The notes: generated by a model not told the origin, from the letters alone. A DNA stretch of 64,000 bases from Streptosporangium becharense (GCF_014204985.1 NZ_JACHMP010000001.1:4650001-4714000); one strand, 5' to 3'. Numbered from the stretch's first letter, positions 44,134 to 53,798 are shown. Translations and numbers: made by a program.

Positions 44134-44310
44134 CCGGCTTCGACAGGTTCACCGTCCGGTCCCGAATGGGCTTTCCAGCCGGTTTCGAACGGGGTCCCGT
44201 GTCCGGCTTCGAACAGGTTCGCCGTCCGGTCCCGAACGCCCCCTCCACCCGGTCTCGAACAGGTTCGCCGTCCGGTCCCGAACATCCCCTCCACCCGGTC
44301 TCGAACCGGC
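44134..44310. repeat. 46-bp tandem repeat, about 3.5 copies
   Basis: Units start at about 44134, 44179 (interrupted), 44203, 44249 and 44295 (partial). Each has CCGGnnTCGAaCAGGTTCgCCGTCCGGTCCCGAA. The inner GAACAGGTTC is near-palindromic. The repeat fills most of the 358-nt gap 44031-44388. Frames crossing it on both strands repeat too, and I do not regard them as coding. Confidence 0.85.
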
Positions 44311-44376
44311 CGGTGCGACCGCGGTCTCCACGGACGTGTGACAGTCTCGTCGCGCCACCGGCACGCCGACGGCGAT

Positions 44377-44389
44377 TATTGTCGAAGCG
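44377..44389 (+). promoter_or_regulatory. -10 element, leaderless DUF1707 gene
   Basis: TATTGT (44377-44382) with a 6-nt spacer to GTG 44389. Confidence 0.5.
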
Positions 44390-44991
44390 TGGAGAGTCCT
44401 CGTCCCCCCGCCGTCCGCCGCAACTCCGCCGAGCCCCGTCCGGCCGACCTACGGGCCGGAGACTCCGACCGTGAGCAGGTGGCCGCCGTGCTGGGCGACG
44501 CGCTCGCCGACGGGCGGCTGGACCACGCCGAGCACGGGGAACGCACCGACGCCCTCTACCGGGCCCGCACGTTCGGCGAGCTCGAAGCGCTCATCGTCGA
44601 CCTGCTGCCGCCGGAGGCCAGGCCGTTGCGCACCGATGTGCGGCCGGTCGCGGCGTTCTTCGGCTCCGAGGAGCGTTCGGGCCGCTGGGTGGTGCCCACC
44701 CGGTTCACCGCCACCGCCGTCTGCGCCAACGTCACGCTCGACTTGCGCGAGGCGCTTCTGCAGTCGCGCCACGTGACCCTCCAGGTCACCGTGCTGGCCG
44801 GAACGCTCACGCTCGTCGTCCCGGAGGGCGTCCGTATCGAGATGCCCGTCTCGGCCGTCATGAGCGGTAAGAAGAACCAGGTGCCGGCCTCGCCGGACGG
44901 GCCGGTGATCGAGATCACCGGTCTGGTCACGTTGGGCAGCATCGTCGCCAAGGTGCCCAAGCGTCCCCGCCGTTCCTGGTTCCGCCGCTGA
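44389..44991 (+). CDS. DUF1707 / LiaF-type C-terminal domain protein
   Basis: 200 residues. An N-terminal DUF1707 domain (LRAGDSDREQVAAVLGDALADGRLDHAEHGERTDALYRARTFGEL, a SHOCT-like helical pair) precedes a beta-helical domain resembling the cell-wall-active antibiotic response (LiaF/DUF2154) fold (AFFGSEERSGRW, ATAVCANVTLDLREALL, LVVPEGVRIEMPV). Found in actinobacterial envelope-stress contexts; biochemical role unknown. No membrane segment. GTG 44389 by the adjacent -10. Confidence 0.88.
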   Translation: MESPRPPAVRRNSAEPRPADLRAGDSDREQVAAVLGDALADGRLDHAEHGERTDALYRARTFGELEALIVDLLPPEARPLRTDVRPVAAFFGSEERSGRWVVPTRFTATAVCANVTLDLREALLQSRHVTLQVTVLAGTLTLVVPEGVRIEMPVSAVMSGKKNQVPASPDGPVIEITGLVTLGSIVAKVPKRPRRSWFRR

Positions 44992-45057
44992 CGACCGCCG
45001 GCCCGGCCCTCGGGGCGGGCCAGCGGCCATCCAGCCGGCCCGGCCGGCGCTGCCGGC

Positions 45058-46092
45058 TCAGCCGGCGCTGTCGAAGTTGATCGCGCTGTAGGCGCGCAGC
45101 TTCCAGAGCTGGTGCTCGCTCTCGATCTTCCGGATCGTCCCGGAACGGCCGCGCATGACCAGGGAGTTCGTGACGGCCCGGCCGCCCCGGTAGCGGACGC
45201 CCTGCATGAGCTCGCCGTCGGTGATCCCGCTGGCCGCGAAGAACACGTCGTCCGACCTGACCAGGTCGTCGGTGCTGAGCGTCGCGTCGAGATCGAGGCC
45301 CGCGTCCAGCGCCCGGCGCCGCTCGGCGTCGTCCCGCGGCCAGAGCCTGCCCTGGATGACACCGCCCAGGCACTTGAGCGCGCAGGCCGCGATGATGCCC
45401 TCCGGGGTGCCGCCGATGCCGAGCATCAGGTCGATGCCGGTGCCCGCGCGGGCCGCCATGATGGCGCCGGCCACGTCGCCGTCGGTGATGAGCTTGATCC
45501 GTGCCCCGGCCTCCCGAACCTCCCGGATGATCTTCTCGTGGCGGGGCCGGTCGAGGATGACCACGGTCACGTCCGAGGACGAGCAGCCCTTGGCGCGTGC
45601 CACCGCGGCGATGTTGTCGGCCACCGGCGCGTTGATGTCGACGGCGGACGCCGCCTCGGGGCCGGTGACCAGCTTGTCCATGTAGAAGACGGCGGACGGG
45701 TCGTACATCGAGCCGCGCTCGCTGACCGCGATGACCGAGATGCCGTTCGGCATGCCCAGCGCGGTGAGCCGGGTGCCGTCGATCGGGTCCACGGCCACGT
45801 CGCACTCGGCGCCGCTGCCGTCGCCGACGTGCTCGCCGTTGTACAGCATCGGCGCGTTGTCCTTCTCACCCTCACCGATGACCACCACGCCGTTCATCGA
45901 CACCGTGTTGATCAACTGGCGCATCGCGTGCACCGCGGCGCCGTCCGCGCCGTTCTTGTCGCCGCGTCCGACCCAGCGGGCCGCGGCCATCGCGGCCGCC
46001 TCGGTGACCCGGACCAGTTCGAGGGCGAGGTTGCGATCAGGTGCGTGCTCGCCCGTGGCGAGGGCGGCGGGAACGGACGTCTGATCGGACAT
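45058..46092 (-). CDS. glpX: Class II fructose-1,6-bisphosphatase
   Basis: 344 residues. Removes the 1-phosphate of fructose-1,6-bisphosphate in gluconeogenesis. GlpX hallmarks: metal site [63 protein letters not shown] and [20 protein letters not shown]. It is the only FBPase type in most actinobacteria, hence likely essential for growth on fatty or organic acids together with pckG. ATG 46092 follows GAGAGGGG by 9 nt. Confidence 0.98.
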   Translation of the reverse strand: MSDQTSVPAALATGEHAPDRNLALELVRVTEAAAMAAARWVGRGDKNGADGAAVHAMRQLINTVSMNGVVVIGEGEKDNAPMLYNGEHVGDGSGAECDVAVDPIDGTRLTALGMPNGISVIAVSERGSMYDPSAVFYMDKLVTGPEAASAVDINAPVADNIAAVARAKGCSSSDVTVVILDRPRHEKIIREVREAGARIKLITDGDVAGAIMAARAGTGIDLMLGIGGTPEGIIAACALKCLGGVIQGRLWPRDDAERRRALDAGLDLDATLSTDDLVRSDDVFFAASGITDGELMQGVRYRGGRAVTNSLVMRGRSGTIRKIESEHQLWKLRAYSAINFDSAG

Positions 46093-46162
46093 GTCGGGAA
46101 ACCCCTCTCGTGGATTAATGCAACGATCGTAGTTGTCCCCCTGATGACCGGTCGGCGGAGGA

Positions 46163-46176
46163 TAATGTCCCCACCA
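46163..46176 (+). promoter_or_regulatory. -10 element, leaderless TetR gene
   Basis: TAATGT (46163-46168), 7-nt spacer, ATG 46176. The 83-nt region shared with glpX includes CAACGATCGTAGTTG, an imperfect palindrome that could bind the TetR protein. Confidence 0.5.
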
Positions 46177-46781
46177 TGGGCAGCGACACGGAACGGCTGG
46201 TGAGAGGCGTGACCGCACGAACCTCCGAGCGAGGCGCCGCCACCAGGGTCGCGCTCCTGGCGGCGGCGAGGGAGGTCTTCGTCACGAGCGGCTTCGCCGA
46301 GGCGGGCGTCACCGACGTGGTCGCCCGGGCCGGGGCGAGCGTCGGCAGCCTCTACCACCACTTCTCCGGCAAGGCCGACCTCTACCTCACGCTCTTCGAG
46401 GAGTTCCAGGCCCGGCAGGCCCAGCGGACCAAACAGGCCGTCCAGGAGGCCCGGGGCCAGGGCGAGAACGACCCGATGCGGCTGTTCGTCGCCGGAGCCC
46501 GCGCCTACCTGGAGGGGTGTCTGACCGAACGGGAGATCTCGGCCCTGTTCCTGCGGGGTGACGGGCCCCCCGGCTTCGAGGTCGTCATGCGTGAGCGGCT
46601 GCGCCAGTGGGCCAAGCGCAACGCGGCCCTCTTCGCGGACGACGAGGGCGCCCTGGTCGTGGTTCTCACCGGTGCGCTGGCCGCCGCCGTCTCCGAGGTC
46701 GCCCTGTCGGAGGACGAGACCGCTTCCCGTGCGCTCGTCGAGGACGTGCTGGCCATCATCGGACAGATCCACCGCCCCTGA
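46176..46781 (+). CDS. TetR-family transcriptional regulator
   Basis: 201 residues with the N-terminal TetR helix-turn-helix ([57 protein letters not shown]) and a helical ligand domain. Divergent from glpX with 83 nt between starts, so it may regulate itself or glpX. Ligand unknown. Confidence 0.93.
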   Translation: MGSDTERLVRGVTARTSERGAATRVALLAAAREVFVTSGFAEAGVTDVVARAGASVGSLYHHFSGKADLYLTLFEEFQARQAQRTKQAVQEARGQGENDPMRLFVAGARAYLEGCLTEREISALFLRGDGPPGFEVVMRERLRQWAKRNAALFADDEGALVVVLTGALAAAVSEVALSEDETASRALVEDVLAIIGQIHRP

Positions 46782-46969
46782 AGGCGCCCCGGCACCGTAG
46801 CCCGGCTCGTAGCCCCGGCAGCGCAGCTCTGGCGCCGGGCCCTGGACCGGAGCGCCGGCCCGTCCGGTCGCCGTGCGCCGTCCTCGGCGTCGCCCGGTCG
46901 CTGCGCGCCGGCCTCGACGTTCCATACCCCCGTACCGGCCCCCGGACCGGACCGCCTCCCCGAACGGAT

Positions 46970-46983
46970 AGTCTCGACAGTCG
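46970..46983 (+). promoter_or_regulatory. -10 element, leaderless DUF4245 gene
   Basis: TAGTCT (46970-46975) about 7 nt before GTG 46983. Confidence 0.45.
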
Positions 46984-47531
46984 TGAGGAAGTTCACCGAG
47001 GGGTTCTACGCCTACGCGTTCGCCATGGCCGTCTGCCTGGCCGGCGTCGGCGTCTTCCTGCTGATCACGCCGCAGAGCAGGACGGAACGCATCCCCGCGG
47101 TCGACTACTCCTTCGCCCTCGCCGACCTCCGCCGCACCGCGCCTTACCAGGTGTGGGCGCCCGAACGGGTCCCCGAGGGGTGGGTGCCCACCAGTTCCAA
47201 GGCGACCAAGGAGAAGGGCACGGCCACCTGGCGGCTCGGCTTCGCCACGGCCAAGCGTCCCGACGCCGACCGCTCGCACGCCATGCTCGCCCAGAGCAAC
47301 GAGCAGCCGGCCGCCGGGTTCGCCAGCCGCCTGGCCAACACCTCCCAGGTCACCGGCACCGTACAGGTCGGCGGGGTGAGCTGGGAGCAGCGCGTCCGCG
47401 AGGACAAGGACCAGCGCTCCCTCGTCCGCGTCCTGCCCGATGTGACGATCGTCGTCACCGGCACCGCCTCCTGGGAGGAGCTGTCCACCCTGGCCGGTTC
47501 CCTCAAACAGCAGGAAAAGATCACTTCCTAG
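46983..47531 (+). CDS. DUF4245 membrane-anchored protein
   Basis: 182 residues with an N-terminal transmembrane helix (FYAYAFAMAVCLAGVGVFLLI, residues 8-28) and an exported beta-rich domain (DYSFALADLRRTAPYQVWAPERVPEGW) that defines DUF4245. This family sits next to glpX in many actinobacteria (Rv1100 position). Function unknown. Confidence 0.92.
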   Translation: MRKFTEGFYAYAFAMAVCLAGVGVFLLITPQSRTERIPAVDYSFALADLRRTAPYQVWAPERVPEGWVPTSSKATKEKGTATWRLGFATAKRPDADRSHAMLAQSNEQPAAGFASRLANTSQVTGTVQVGGVSWEQRVREDKDQRSLVRVLPDVTIVVTGTASWEELSTLAGSLKQQEKITS

Positions 47532-47555
47532 GCCCTCACCGCACTCCGCCCGGTC

Positions 47556-47570
47556 CCGCTCCGGGAGCGG
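47556..47570. terminator. Hairpin between DUF4245 and xseB
   Basis: CCGCTC-CGG-GAGCGG, a 6-bp perfect stem between convergent stops. Confidence 0.45.
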
Positions 47571-47687
47571 TTCGGAACGCCGCCGCCCGGCCGTCCCGGT
47601 GCCCGGGTCGCAGCGAGGCTGTCCTCGGCTCAGTACGGACCGCCCGGCTCACCCCGGATTACTCGGCTCGCCCCTGGAACGCCCGGC

Positions 47688-47918
47688 TCAGAACGGGCTG
47701 TCACCCGGCACGTCGGGCTGCCTGCGCTGGGCCATCGCGGCAGCGAGCTTCACCCGGGCACCCTGGAGCCATTCCTCGCACAGCGCCGCCAGCTTCTCAC
47801 CGCGTTCCCACAGCTCGATCGACTGCTCCAGGGTCAGCCCGCCCGTCTCCAACCGGCGGACCACCTCGGCCAGTTCCTCACGCGCCTGCTCGTATGAAGG
47901 TGTCTTCTCATCGGCCAC
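47688..47918 (-). CDS. xseB: Exodeoxyribonuclease VII small subunit
   Basis: 76 residues with the XseB pattern YEQAREELAEVVRRLETGGLTLEQSIELWERGEKLAALCEEWLQGARVKL. Binds XseA to form the ATP-independent ssDNA exonuclease used in mismatch and damage repair. GTG 47918 is 6 nt after TAGGGT (47930-47925), so it may be leaderless. Unusually, 244 nt separate it from xseA, which usually overlaps or abuts it. Confidence 0.95.
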   Translation of the reverse strand: MADEKTPSYEQAREELAEVVRRLETGGLTLEQSIELWERGEKLAALCEEWLQGARVKLAAAMAQRRQPDVPGDSPF

Positions 47919-47966
47919 GTCACCACCCTAGGGCCGCCCGCCCGGCGGTGACCCGGCCCACGCCTG

Positions 47967-48185
47967 CCCGACGGCCGCTTCGGCTATGTGCAGGGCATGA
48001 CCACCGCCCCCGGTACCGGCGCCGGGGGCACAGCAGGGCCATCCTGCTGGCCCTGCTGGAGTGGTACCGGGACAAGGAGGTCCGCAAGGCACCTGCACAC
48101 GACCTCCGACGGGGAACCGCTCTACCGGACGCTCGGCTTCGGCGACCCCGGCTACCCTGAGCTCACGTGGCGGGATCGCGCCTGA
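47967..48185 (+). pseudogene. Truncated, frame-shifted GNAT acetyltransferase
   Basis: The plus strand between xseB and xseA encodes the C-terminal part of a GNAT protein in two frames. GRFGYVQGMTTAPG (frame of 47988) continues as RYRRRGHSRAILLALLEWYRDKEVRK in the +2 frame and returns as [29 protein letters not shown] to a TGA at 48183-48185. The acetyl-CoA loop RRRGHSRA and LYRTLGF are unmistakable. No N-terminal half exists, and the end overlaps the xseA 3' end by 23 bp. Confidence 0.75.
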
Positions 48186-49371
48186 CGGTGATCCGGTCGT
48201 CGGCGAAGCGCACCGTCAGCTCGTCGCCCGGGGCGACCTCGCCCGCCAGCCGTACGACCTCGCCCGACGGACGCTGCACGATCGCGTACCCACGTTCCAG
48301 GGTCGCGGCGGGCGACAGCGACACCAGGCGGGCACGCAGGTGACCCAGCGAATCCTGAGCCCGGTCGAGGGAACCGGTGAGAGCGCGCCTGGCCCGGTCC
48401 CTGAGCTGCTCGGCCTGCTCCGCCCGGCGTTCGACCTCACGGACCGGGTCGGCGAGGGCGGGCCGGGATCGGGCCGCGGCCAGCCAGGCCGTCTCGCGGT
48501 CCAGCCAGCCGCCGACGACCCTGCGGCCCCGGTCACGGAGCTGCCGGACCAGCGTCAGCTGCTCGCCGACATCCGGCACCACCTTCTTGGCCGCGTCCGT
48601 GGGCGTCGACGCCCGTACGTCGGCGACCAGGTCCAGCAGCGGGTTGTCCTGCTCGTGGCCGATCGCGCTGACCACGGGCGTGCGGCACGCCGCCACCGCC
48701 CGAACCAGCGCCTCGTCGGAGAAGGGCAGCAGGTCCTCCATCGAGCCGCCGCCCCGGGCGATCACGATCACGTCGACCTCGCCGTCCGCGTCGAACTTCC
48801 GCAACGCCTCGACGACCTCGCCGACCGCGTACGGGCCCTGCACGGCCACCTGCTCGACCTTGAAACGCACCGCGGGCCAGCGGCGCCGCGAGTTCTCCAG
48901 CACGTCGCGTTCGGCTGCCGAGTCGCGTCCGCAGATCAGCCCGACCGTGCTCGGCAGGAACGGCAGCCGCCGCTTCCGGTCGACGCCGAACAGGCCCTCG
49001 GACGCGAGAAGCCGGCGCAGCCGTTCCAGCCGCGCCAGCAGCTCACCGACTCCGACGGGCCGCATCTCCAGTGCGGTGAAGGCGAACGAACCCTTGTTGA
49101 CCCAGAAGTCCGGCTTCAGGTGCATCACGACGCGAGCCCCGTCCACGGGGCGTGGGACGGTCGCCTCGTAGACGCCGCGCGGGCATGTGACCCTGGCCGA
49201 CACGTTGGCCACCGGGTCGCGCAACGTCAGGAACACCGTGCCGCCGCGGGCGGTCAGTTCGGTGATCTGTCCTTCCACCCAGACGGTGCCGAGTTTGCCG
49301 ATCCAGCCGCCGACCATCTGCAACACCGTGCGGACGGGGAGGGGCTGCTCAGGGGTGGTCTTCGAGGTCAT
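48163..49371 (-). CDS. xseA: Exodeoxyribonuclease VII large subunit
   Basis: 402 residues. N-terminal OB-fold ([23 protein letters not shown]) and catalytic domain with [46 protein letters not shown] and [27 protein letters not shown], all XseA signatures, then a coiled-coil C-terminal region that binds XseB. The 3' end overlaps a GNAT remnant on the other strand. Confidence 0.97.
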   Translation of the reverse strand: MTSKTTPEQPLPVRTVLQMVGGWIGKLGTVWVEGQITELTARGGTVFLTLRDPVANVSARVTCPRGVYEATVPRPVDGARVVMHLKPDFWVNKGSFAFTALEMRPVGVGELLARLERLRRLLASEGLFGVDRKRRLPFLPSTVGLICGRDSAAERDVLENSRRRWPAVRFKVEQVAVQGPYAVGEVVEALRKFDADGEVDVIVIARGGGSMEDLLPFSDEALVRAVAACRTPVVSAIGHEQDNPLLDLVADVRASTPTDAAKKVVPDVGEQLTLVRQLRDRGRRVVGGWLDRETAWLAAARSRPALADPVREVERRAEQAEQLRDRARRALTGSLDRAQDSLGHLRARLVSLSPAATLERGYAIVQRPSGEVVRLAGEVAPGDELTVRFADDRITVRRDPAT

Positions 49372-49409
49372 GGCCGGAGCCTACGCGCCGGACACGGTCG
49401 TCCCGCGTC

Positions 49410-49530
49410 ATGCCGTGACTGTGCCGTGCCCATGCCGTGCTCATGCCGTGCCCATGCCGCGTCTGTCCGGTGCCCGTCCCGCGCTTGTCCCGTGCCTGTT
49501 CCGAACCTGTTCCGGGCCTCCTCGTCCCTG
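49410..49530. repeat. 11-12-bp degenerate tandem repeat
   Basis: CATGCCGTGCC/T units recur from ~49410 to 49470 and decay into GTCCCGTGCC and TGTTCCGGGCC variants. It fills the gap upstream of xseA, so it lies in that gene's promoter region. Confidence 0.65.
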
Positions 49531-49550
49531 CTCCGGGCCTGTCCTGCTCT

Positions 49551-50582
49551 CTACTCGGCGGCCTCCAGCTTGGCCAGACGGTTCTCGTACATCCGCACGA
49601 CGGTGTCCCGGGCGAGGGTGGCCCGCTCGTAGGCCAGAAGCTCCCGGATCTGCTCGGCCGACCTGCCGCGCATCCGGGCGCGCAGAGAGGCCACCGTCAG
49701 CCCCGCGTAACCGGGCATCGGCTCGGCGGGGACGTCGGCGGGCCGTACCTCTTCGGGCCCGGCCGCCCTGGTCGCGGTCACCTCGACCGCCGCGGCGTCC
49801 GCCGTCTCCGGCTTCGCCACCTCGACCTCCGCGACCTCCACCCTGACTCCCGCGGGCACCTCGATCTCCGGGGTGCCTGGGGCGGTCTCGGGCTCGGCCT
49901 TGAGTTCCGCGGCCGGGGACGCGACGGTCTCGGCCGCAGGCTCGGCGGCGACCGGGGTCGCGACGGCTTCAGCTTCGGGTTCGGTCTTGGGCTCAGGCTC
50001 AGGCTCGGCCCCGGCCCCGGCCTCGGTCGCGGTCTTGGGCTCAGGCTCAGGCTCGGCCTTGGGCTCAGGCCGCACGGCGGCCGGGGTCGCGACGGCTTCG
50101 GGTTCGGGCTTGGCCTCGGACTGGGCCTCCGGCTCGGTCTTGGCCGCGGGTTCGGCGGCCGGGGTCGCGACGGTCTTGCTCTCGGTCTCGGGCCGGGCCT
50201 CGGTCTCGGACGCGGCCGGCCTGGGCTTGGCGGGGCGGAAGATGACCGGCTCGGGAGTGGTCTTGGTGCCGTTGCCCTCGGTGGTGGACGTCATGCCCGC
50301 GGCCTTCTCCGGACGCGGCGCGAAAATGATCGGCTCGCGCCGGGCGGGCTTCTCCTCGCGCTCTTCCCCGACCTTCTCCGCCGCCTCCGCCGGCCCGCCG
50401 GCCGCCTTCTCACGGGACTCCTCCAGGTCCTCCTCCTGGCCGGCGAGGTCCTTGATCTTGTTCCGTACCAGGCCGCCGAACGCCAGGGCCTGGCCGACCC
50501 CGCTCAACGCGGTCTGCAGCATGTGAAGCGGTAGGTCCTTCGCCTTTTGTGTGACGTTGCGGATCATGTCGGGGACTGACAT
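49551..50582 (-). CDS. Lipid-droplet-associated-like protein with Pro/Glu/Ala-rich core
   Basis: 343 residues. A conserved N-terminal amphipathic part (PLHMLQTALSGVGQALAFGGLVRNKIKDLAG) and conserved C-terminus (MPGYAGLTVASLRARMRGRSAEQIRELLAYERATLARDTVVRMYENRLAKLE) flank ~230 residues of low-complexity P/E/A/K sequence. The position between xseA and ispH matches Rv1109c, often annotated as lipid-droplet-associated. The amphipathic N-terminus could bind a lipid surface; the C-terminus is helical. An opposite-strand open frame across the core arises from base composition. Confidence 0.85.
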   Translation of the reverse strand: MSVPDMIRNVTQKAKDLPLHMLQTALSGVGQALAFGGLVRNKIKDLAGQEEDLEESREKAAGGPAEAAEKVGEEREEKPARREPIIFAPRPEKAAGMTSTTEGNGTKTTPEPVIFRPAKPRPAASETEARPETESKTVATPAAEPAAKTEPEAQSEAKPEPEAVATPAAVRPEPKAEPEPEPKTATEAGAGAEPEPEPKTEPEAEAVATPVAAEPAAETVASPAAELKAEPETAPGTPEIEVPAGVRVEVAEVEVAKPETADAAAVEVTATRAAGPEEVRPADVPAEPMPGYAGLTVASLRARMRGRSAEQIRELLAYERATLARDTVVRMYENRLAKLEAAE

Positions 50583-50680
50583 GTCGTCTCCCTGGGAGGT
50601 CTGTATGGGAAGGCTGGTGTGACAGGGCTGAGCCGTATCAGCTCACAGGGCATGTGGGTGGGCCCGGTAAGCGTTCCACG

Positions 50681-50693
50681 TAGCATAAGAGCA
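50681..50693 (+). promoter_or_regulatory. -10 element, leaderless ispH
   Basis: TAGCAT (50681-50686), 6-nt spacer, ATG 50693; no ribosome-binding site. Confidence 0.5.
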
Positions 50694-51664
50694 TGACTTC
50701 GAAGACCCCCGCGACCCGGCGAGTACTTGTGGCGAAGCCCCGTGGCTACTGCGCGGGGGTCGACCGTGCGGTTCAGGCGGTGGAGAAGGCCCTGGAGCAG
50801 TACGGTGCCCCGATCTACGTCCGCAAGCAGATCGTTCACAACACCCACGTGGTCAAGACGCTGGAAGAGCGCGGGGCGATCTTCGTAGAGGAGACCGAGC
50901 AGGTGCCGGAGGGCGCCATCGTGGTCTTCTCCGCCCACGGGGTCTCCCCGGCGGTCCACCAGGAGGCCGCCGGCCGCGGCCTGCGGACGATCGACGCCAC
51001 CTGCCCCCTCGTCACCAAGGTGCACAACGAGGCCAGGCGCTTCGCCTCACAGGATTACGACATCCTGCTCATCGGCCACGAAGGCCATGAGGAGGTCGAG
51101 GGCACCGCGGGTGAGGCGCCCGACCACGTCCAGCTCGTCGACGGCCTGGAGTCGGTCGACACCGTCCAGGTCAGGGATCCCGAGCGGCTGGTGTGGTTGT
51201 CGCAGACCACGCTCTCGGTGGACGAGACCACCGAGACGGTCTCCCGGCTCAAGGCGCGCTTCCCCAACCTGATCGACCCGCCGAGCGACGACATCTGCTA
51301 CGCCACCCAGAACCGCCAGGTCGCCGTCAAGGAGATCGCCGCCCAGGCGCAGCTCGTCATCGTCGTCGGCTCGGAGAACTCCTCCAACTCCAAGCGGTTG
51401 GTCGAGGTCGCCCTCGACCACGGGGCCGACGCCTCCTACCTGGTCGACGACGCCTCACTCATCAAGGACGAGTGGCTCGACGGTGTCACCACGGTCGGCG
51501 TGACCAGCGGCGCCTCGGTGCCCGAGGAACTCGTCGCCGGAGTCCTCGCCCGGTTGGCCCGGCACGGCTTCGAGGACGTCGAGGAGGTCGAGTCCGTCCA
51601 GGAGAGCGTCCGCTTCGCCCTCCCGCACGAGCTGCGCAAGGACCTGCGCGCCGCCACCGCCTGA
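50693..51664 (+). CDS. ispH: 4-hydroxy-3-methylbut-2-enyl diphosphate reductase
   Basis: 323 residues. Last enzyme of the MEP pathway; reduces HMBPP to IPP and DMAPP with a [4Fe-4S] cluster. The three cluster Cys are at 20 ([11 protein letters not shown]), 104 ([11 protein letters not shown]) and 202 ([11 protein letters not shown]). [12 protein letters not shown] and the catalytic Glu/His motifs ([19 protein letters not shown]) are present. Followed by a 46-bp perfect palindrome as terminator. Confidence 0.98.
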   Translation: MTSKTPATRRVLVAKPRGYCAGVDRAVQAVEKALEQYGAPIYVRKQIVHNTHVVKTLEERGAIFVEETEQVPEGAIVVFSAHGVSPAVHQEAAGRGLRTIDATCPLVTKVHNEARRFASQDYDILLIGHEGHEEVEGTAGEAPDHVQLVDGLESVDTVQVRDPERLVWLSQTTLSVDETTETVSRLKARFPNLIDPPSDDICYATQNRQVAVKEIAAQAQLVIVVGSENSSNSKRLVEVALDHGADASYLVDDASLIKDEWLDGVTTVGVTSGASVPEELVAGVLARLARHGFEDVEEVESVQESVRFALPHELRKDLRAATA

Positions 51665-51766
51665 CCGGTACCGTCCGTCCGCCGCTGTCCGACCGGCGCC
51701 GTCCGGATGGCACGGCCTGGCCCGCCGTCTGACCGGGACCGCACGGCGGCTGCGGTCTGACCGGCA

Positions 51767-51812
51767 CCGCCCGGCCGCCGTCGTCCGGGCCCGGACGACG
51801 GCGGCCGGGCGG
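51767..51812. terminator. 46-bp perfect palindrome, bidirectional terminator
   Basis: Two 23-bp complementary arms meeting at GGGCCC, between convergent ispH and the DUF6542 gene. No U-tract. Confidence 0.8.
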
Positions 51813-51846
51813 ACGGGCCCGGTCCGTGGGGGACGGGCGCCGGAGC

Positions 51847-52371
51847 CTACTGGCCTTCGCGCGGCGTGCCGTACACCTTGGGCTCGAAGTAACCCTCCGG
51901 CTCGGGGGCGAACGCGGCGCTGTCACCGCTCCTGGGGCGGGGGATCCGGGTTTTGCCCACCCGCAGCTCGTCGCGCAGCTCGCGCACACACCGGGTCAGC
52001 CCCCGGCGCCATGCGATGACCAGCACCAGCAGCGAGCCGCCGAACAGCCACGGGGCCTGACCGGACAGCATGGTGAACATGCCCAGGCCGAAAGCCTGGA
52101 TCGGAGTGGGCGAGAACAGGGAACGGACCGCCTGGACGACCACGGTGATCACGAAGAAGGTCAGCGGCGGGGAGACCACCAGCGAGAGCAGGTCGCGGCG
52201 GTTCACGAGCACCGTCGCGGCCACGCAGCCGGCCGCGAACGCCAGCCCGACCAGCGTCGCGGGCCCGAACACCGCCTGCAGGACGTAACCCAGCAGCGTG
52301 GCAGCCAGTACGAGAGCCAGCGCGCCTCGGACGGTCAGCCGGACGCCGGCGCCCCGATCCTGCCCATTCAC
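51847..52371 (-). CDS. DUF6542 integral membrane protein
   Basis: 174 residues with four hydrophobic segments (~14-30, 36-55, 63-83, 102-120) and a charged C-terminal tail. Matches the Rv1111c-like protein encoded between ispH and ychF. GTG 52371 follows GAGGTGAT. Function unknown. Confidence 0.9.
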   Translation of the reverse strand: MNGQDRGAGVRLTVRGALALVLAATLLGYVLQAVFGPATLVGLAFAAGCVAATVLVNRRDLLSLVVSPPLTFFVITVVVQAVRSLFSPTPIQAFGLGMFTMLSGQAPWLFGGSLLVLVIAWRRGLTRCVRELRDELRVGKTRIPRPRSGDSAAFAPEPEGYFEPKVYGTPREGQ

Positions 52372-52493
52372 GCGATCACCTCGCCAACCGGCTTCCCGCC
52401 GGTCCGCTCGTCCACCAGTCGCCCCCCGGCACGCTCGTCGCCAACGCCCTCCGCCTCCAGTGTCCGGCCGGCGGCGTCCGCAGGGAACAGTAT

Positions 52494-53798
52494 CTAGGGC
52501 AGGTCGTTGGCCAACTTACCGTTCTGCCGTGGCACGAGAGGCGAGCTTGTCCCCTCTTCCGCCAGCAGTTCGGGCGAGGTGAGGGCCCGGGGCAGGTCCT
52601 CGACGGTCTGCGGCCTGTCGAGGTCGGCGTCGACGAGTCCCAGGTCGTTCAGCTTGCGGGCGCTCACCAGGACCCGTGTCTCCAACGAGCCGACGGTCCT
52701 GTTGTAGGCCTCCACCGCCCGGCCGAGTGAGCGGCCCATCGCCTCCATGTTCCGGCCCATGCTGCCCAGCCGCTCGTAGAGTTCCTTGCCCACCTCGAAG
52801 ACCGCCCGCGCGTTCTCGCTGAGCGCGGCCTGCTGCCAGGCGTACTGCGCGGTGCGGAGCATGGTGATCAACGTGGTGGGCGTGGCGATGTGGACCCGCC
52901 GCCGCATGGCGTACTCCAGCAGGCCGGGGTCACGCTCCAGCGCCGGGGCGAGGAACGCCTCGCCGGGGATGAACAGCACCACGAACTCCGGCGACGGGCT
53001 GAACGCCTGCCAGTAGGACTTGGCGGCCAGCCGGTCCACATGCTCGCGCACGTGCCGGGAGTGGGAGTCGAGCCGGGCCGACCGGTGGCCGGGATCACCG
53101 GACTCGGCGGCCTCCAGGTACGCGGCCAGGGAGACCTTGGAGTCGACCACGATGTTCTTGCCGCCGGCGAGCCGCACGACCATGTCGGGCCGCAGGGCAC
53201 CATCGACGGTGGCGGCGCTCGCCTGCTCGTCGAAGTCGCAGAACCGCTGCATGCCGGCGATCTCGGCGACCCTGCGCAGCTGGAGCTCCCCCCACCTGCC
53301 ACGGGCCTCCGGCCGTTGCAGGGCCCGTACCAGCGCGTCGGTCTGCGTGCGGAGCTGCTCGTTGCTCTCACGGACGATGTCGATGTGCTTGGCCAGCTCG
53401 GCGTGGGCGGCCCGCTGCCCGAGTTGCGTGTCGCGCAGCTGCGTCTCGACGCGGGCCAGCGTGTCCTTCAGCGGCTCCAGCAGGTGTTCGACGGCCTGCT
53501 TGCGCTGCTCCAGCTCACCGGCGGCCTCGGCCCGGCCCGCGGCCAGCCTCGTCTCGGCCAGTTCCAGGAAACGCAGGTTGTTGACGTCGAGCGCCTTGGT
53601 CGACAGGGCCTGGAACCGCTCGGAGAGCTGCCCCTCGATGTAGGCGGCCTTCTCCTCGGCGATCTTCGCGCGGGCCTCGGCGTCGGCCAGACGCGCGGTG
53701 ACGTCCGCGGCCCCGGAGGAGGCACGCACCCGGCCGAGCAGGAACCCGATCACGAGCCCGGCGGCGAGCCCCACGGCGAGCTGGAAGGCGAGTGCCAT
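52494..53798 (-). CDS. rmuC: DNA recombination protein RmuC
   Basis: 434 residues. N-terminal transmembrane helix (ALAFQLAVGLAAGLVIGFLLGRV), long coiled coil, and the RmuC nuclease-like domain: WGELQLRRVAEIAGM, FCDFDEQ, RPDMVVRLAGGKNIVVDSKVSLAAY, FIPGEAFLAPALERDPGLLEYAMRRRVHIATPTTLITMLRTAQYAWQQ. Thought to limit DNA inversions and rearrangements. ATG 53798 is chosen for GGGGTGG at 6 nt; GTG 53807 is the alternative. Confidence 0.95.
   Translation of the reverse strand: MALAFQLAVGLAAGLVIGFLLGRVRASSGAADVTARLADAEARAKIAEEKAAYIEGQLSERFQALSTKALDVNNLRFLELAETRLAAGRAEAAGELEQRKQAVEHLLEPLKDTLARVETQLRDTQLGQRAAHAELAKHIDIVRESNEQLRTQTDALVRALQRPEARGRWGELQLRRVAEIAGMQRFCDFDEQASAATVDGALRPDMVVRLAGGKNIVVDSKVSLAAYLEAAESGDPGHRSARLDSHSRHVREHVDRLAAKSYWQAFSPSPEFVVLFIPGEAFLAPALERDPGLLEYAMRRRVHIATPTTLITMLRTAQYAWQQAALSENARAVFEVGKELYERLGSMGRNMEAMGRSLGRAVEAYNRTVGSLETRVLVSARKLNDLGLVDADLDRPQTVEDLPRALTSPELLAEEGTSSPLVPRQNGKLANDLP

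Noticed and set aside
44134-44310. CRISPR array
   Set aside because: Whole 46-bp units are repeated without unique spacers and no cas genes are present.
44098-44388. Extended N-terminus of the DUF1707 protein through the 46-bp repeats
   Set aside because: The repeat-encoded segment is not family-like, and a -10 element sits immediately before GTG 44389.
49437-50534. Long Gly/Leu-rich plus-strand frame opposite the lipid-droplet-like gene
   Set aside because: Produced by the low-complexity composition of the Pro/Glu/Ala-rich core on the other strand. The minus-strand protein has conserved ends.
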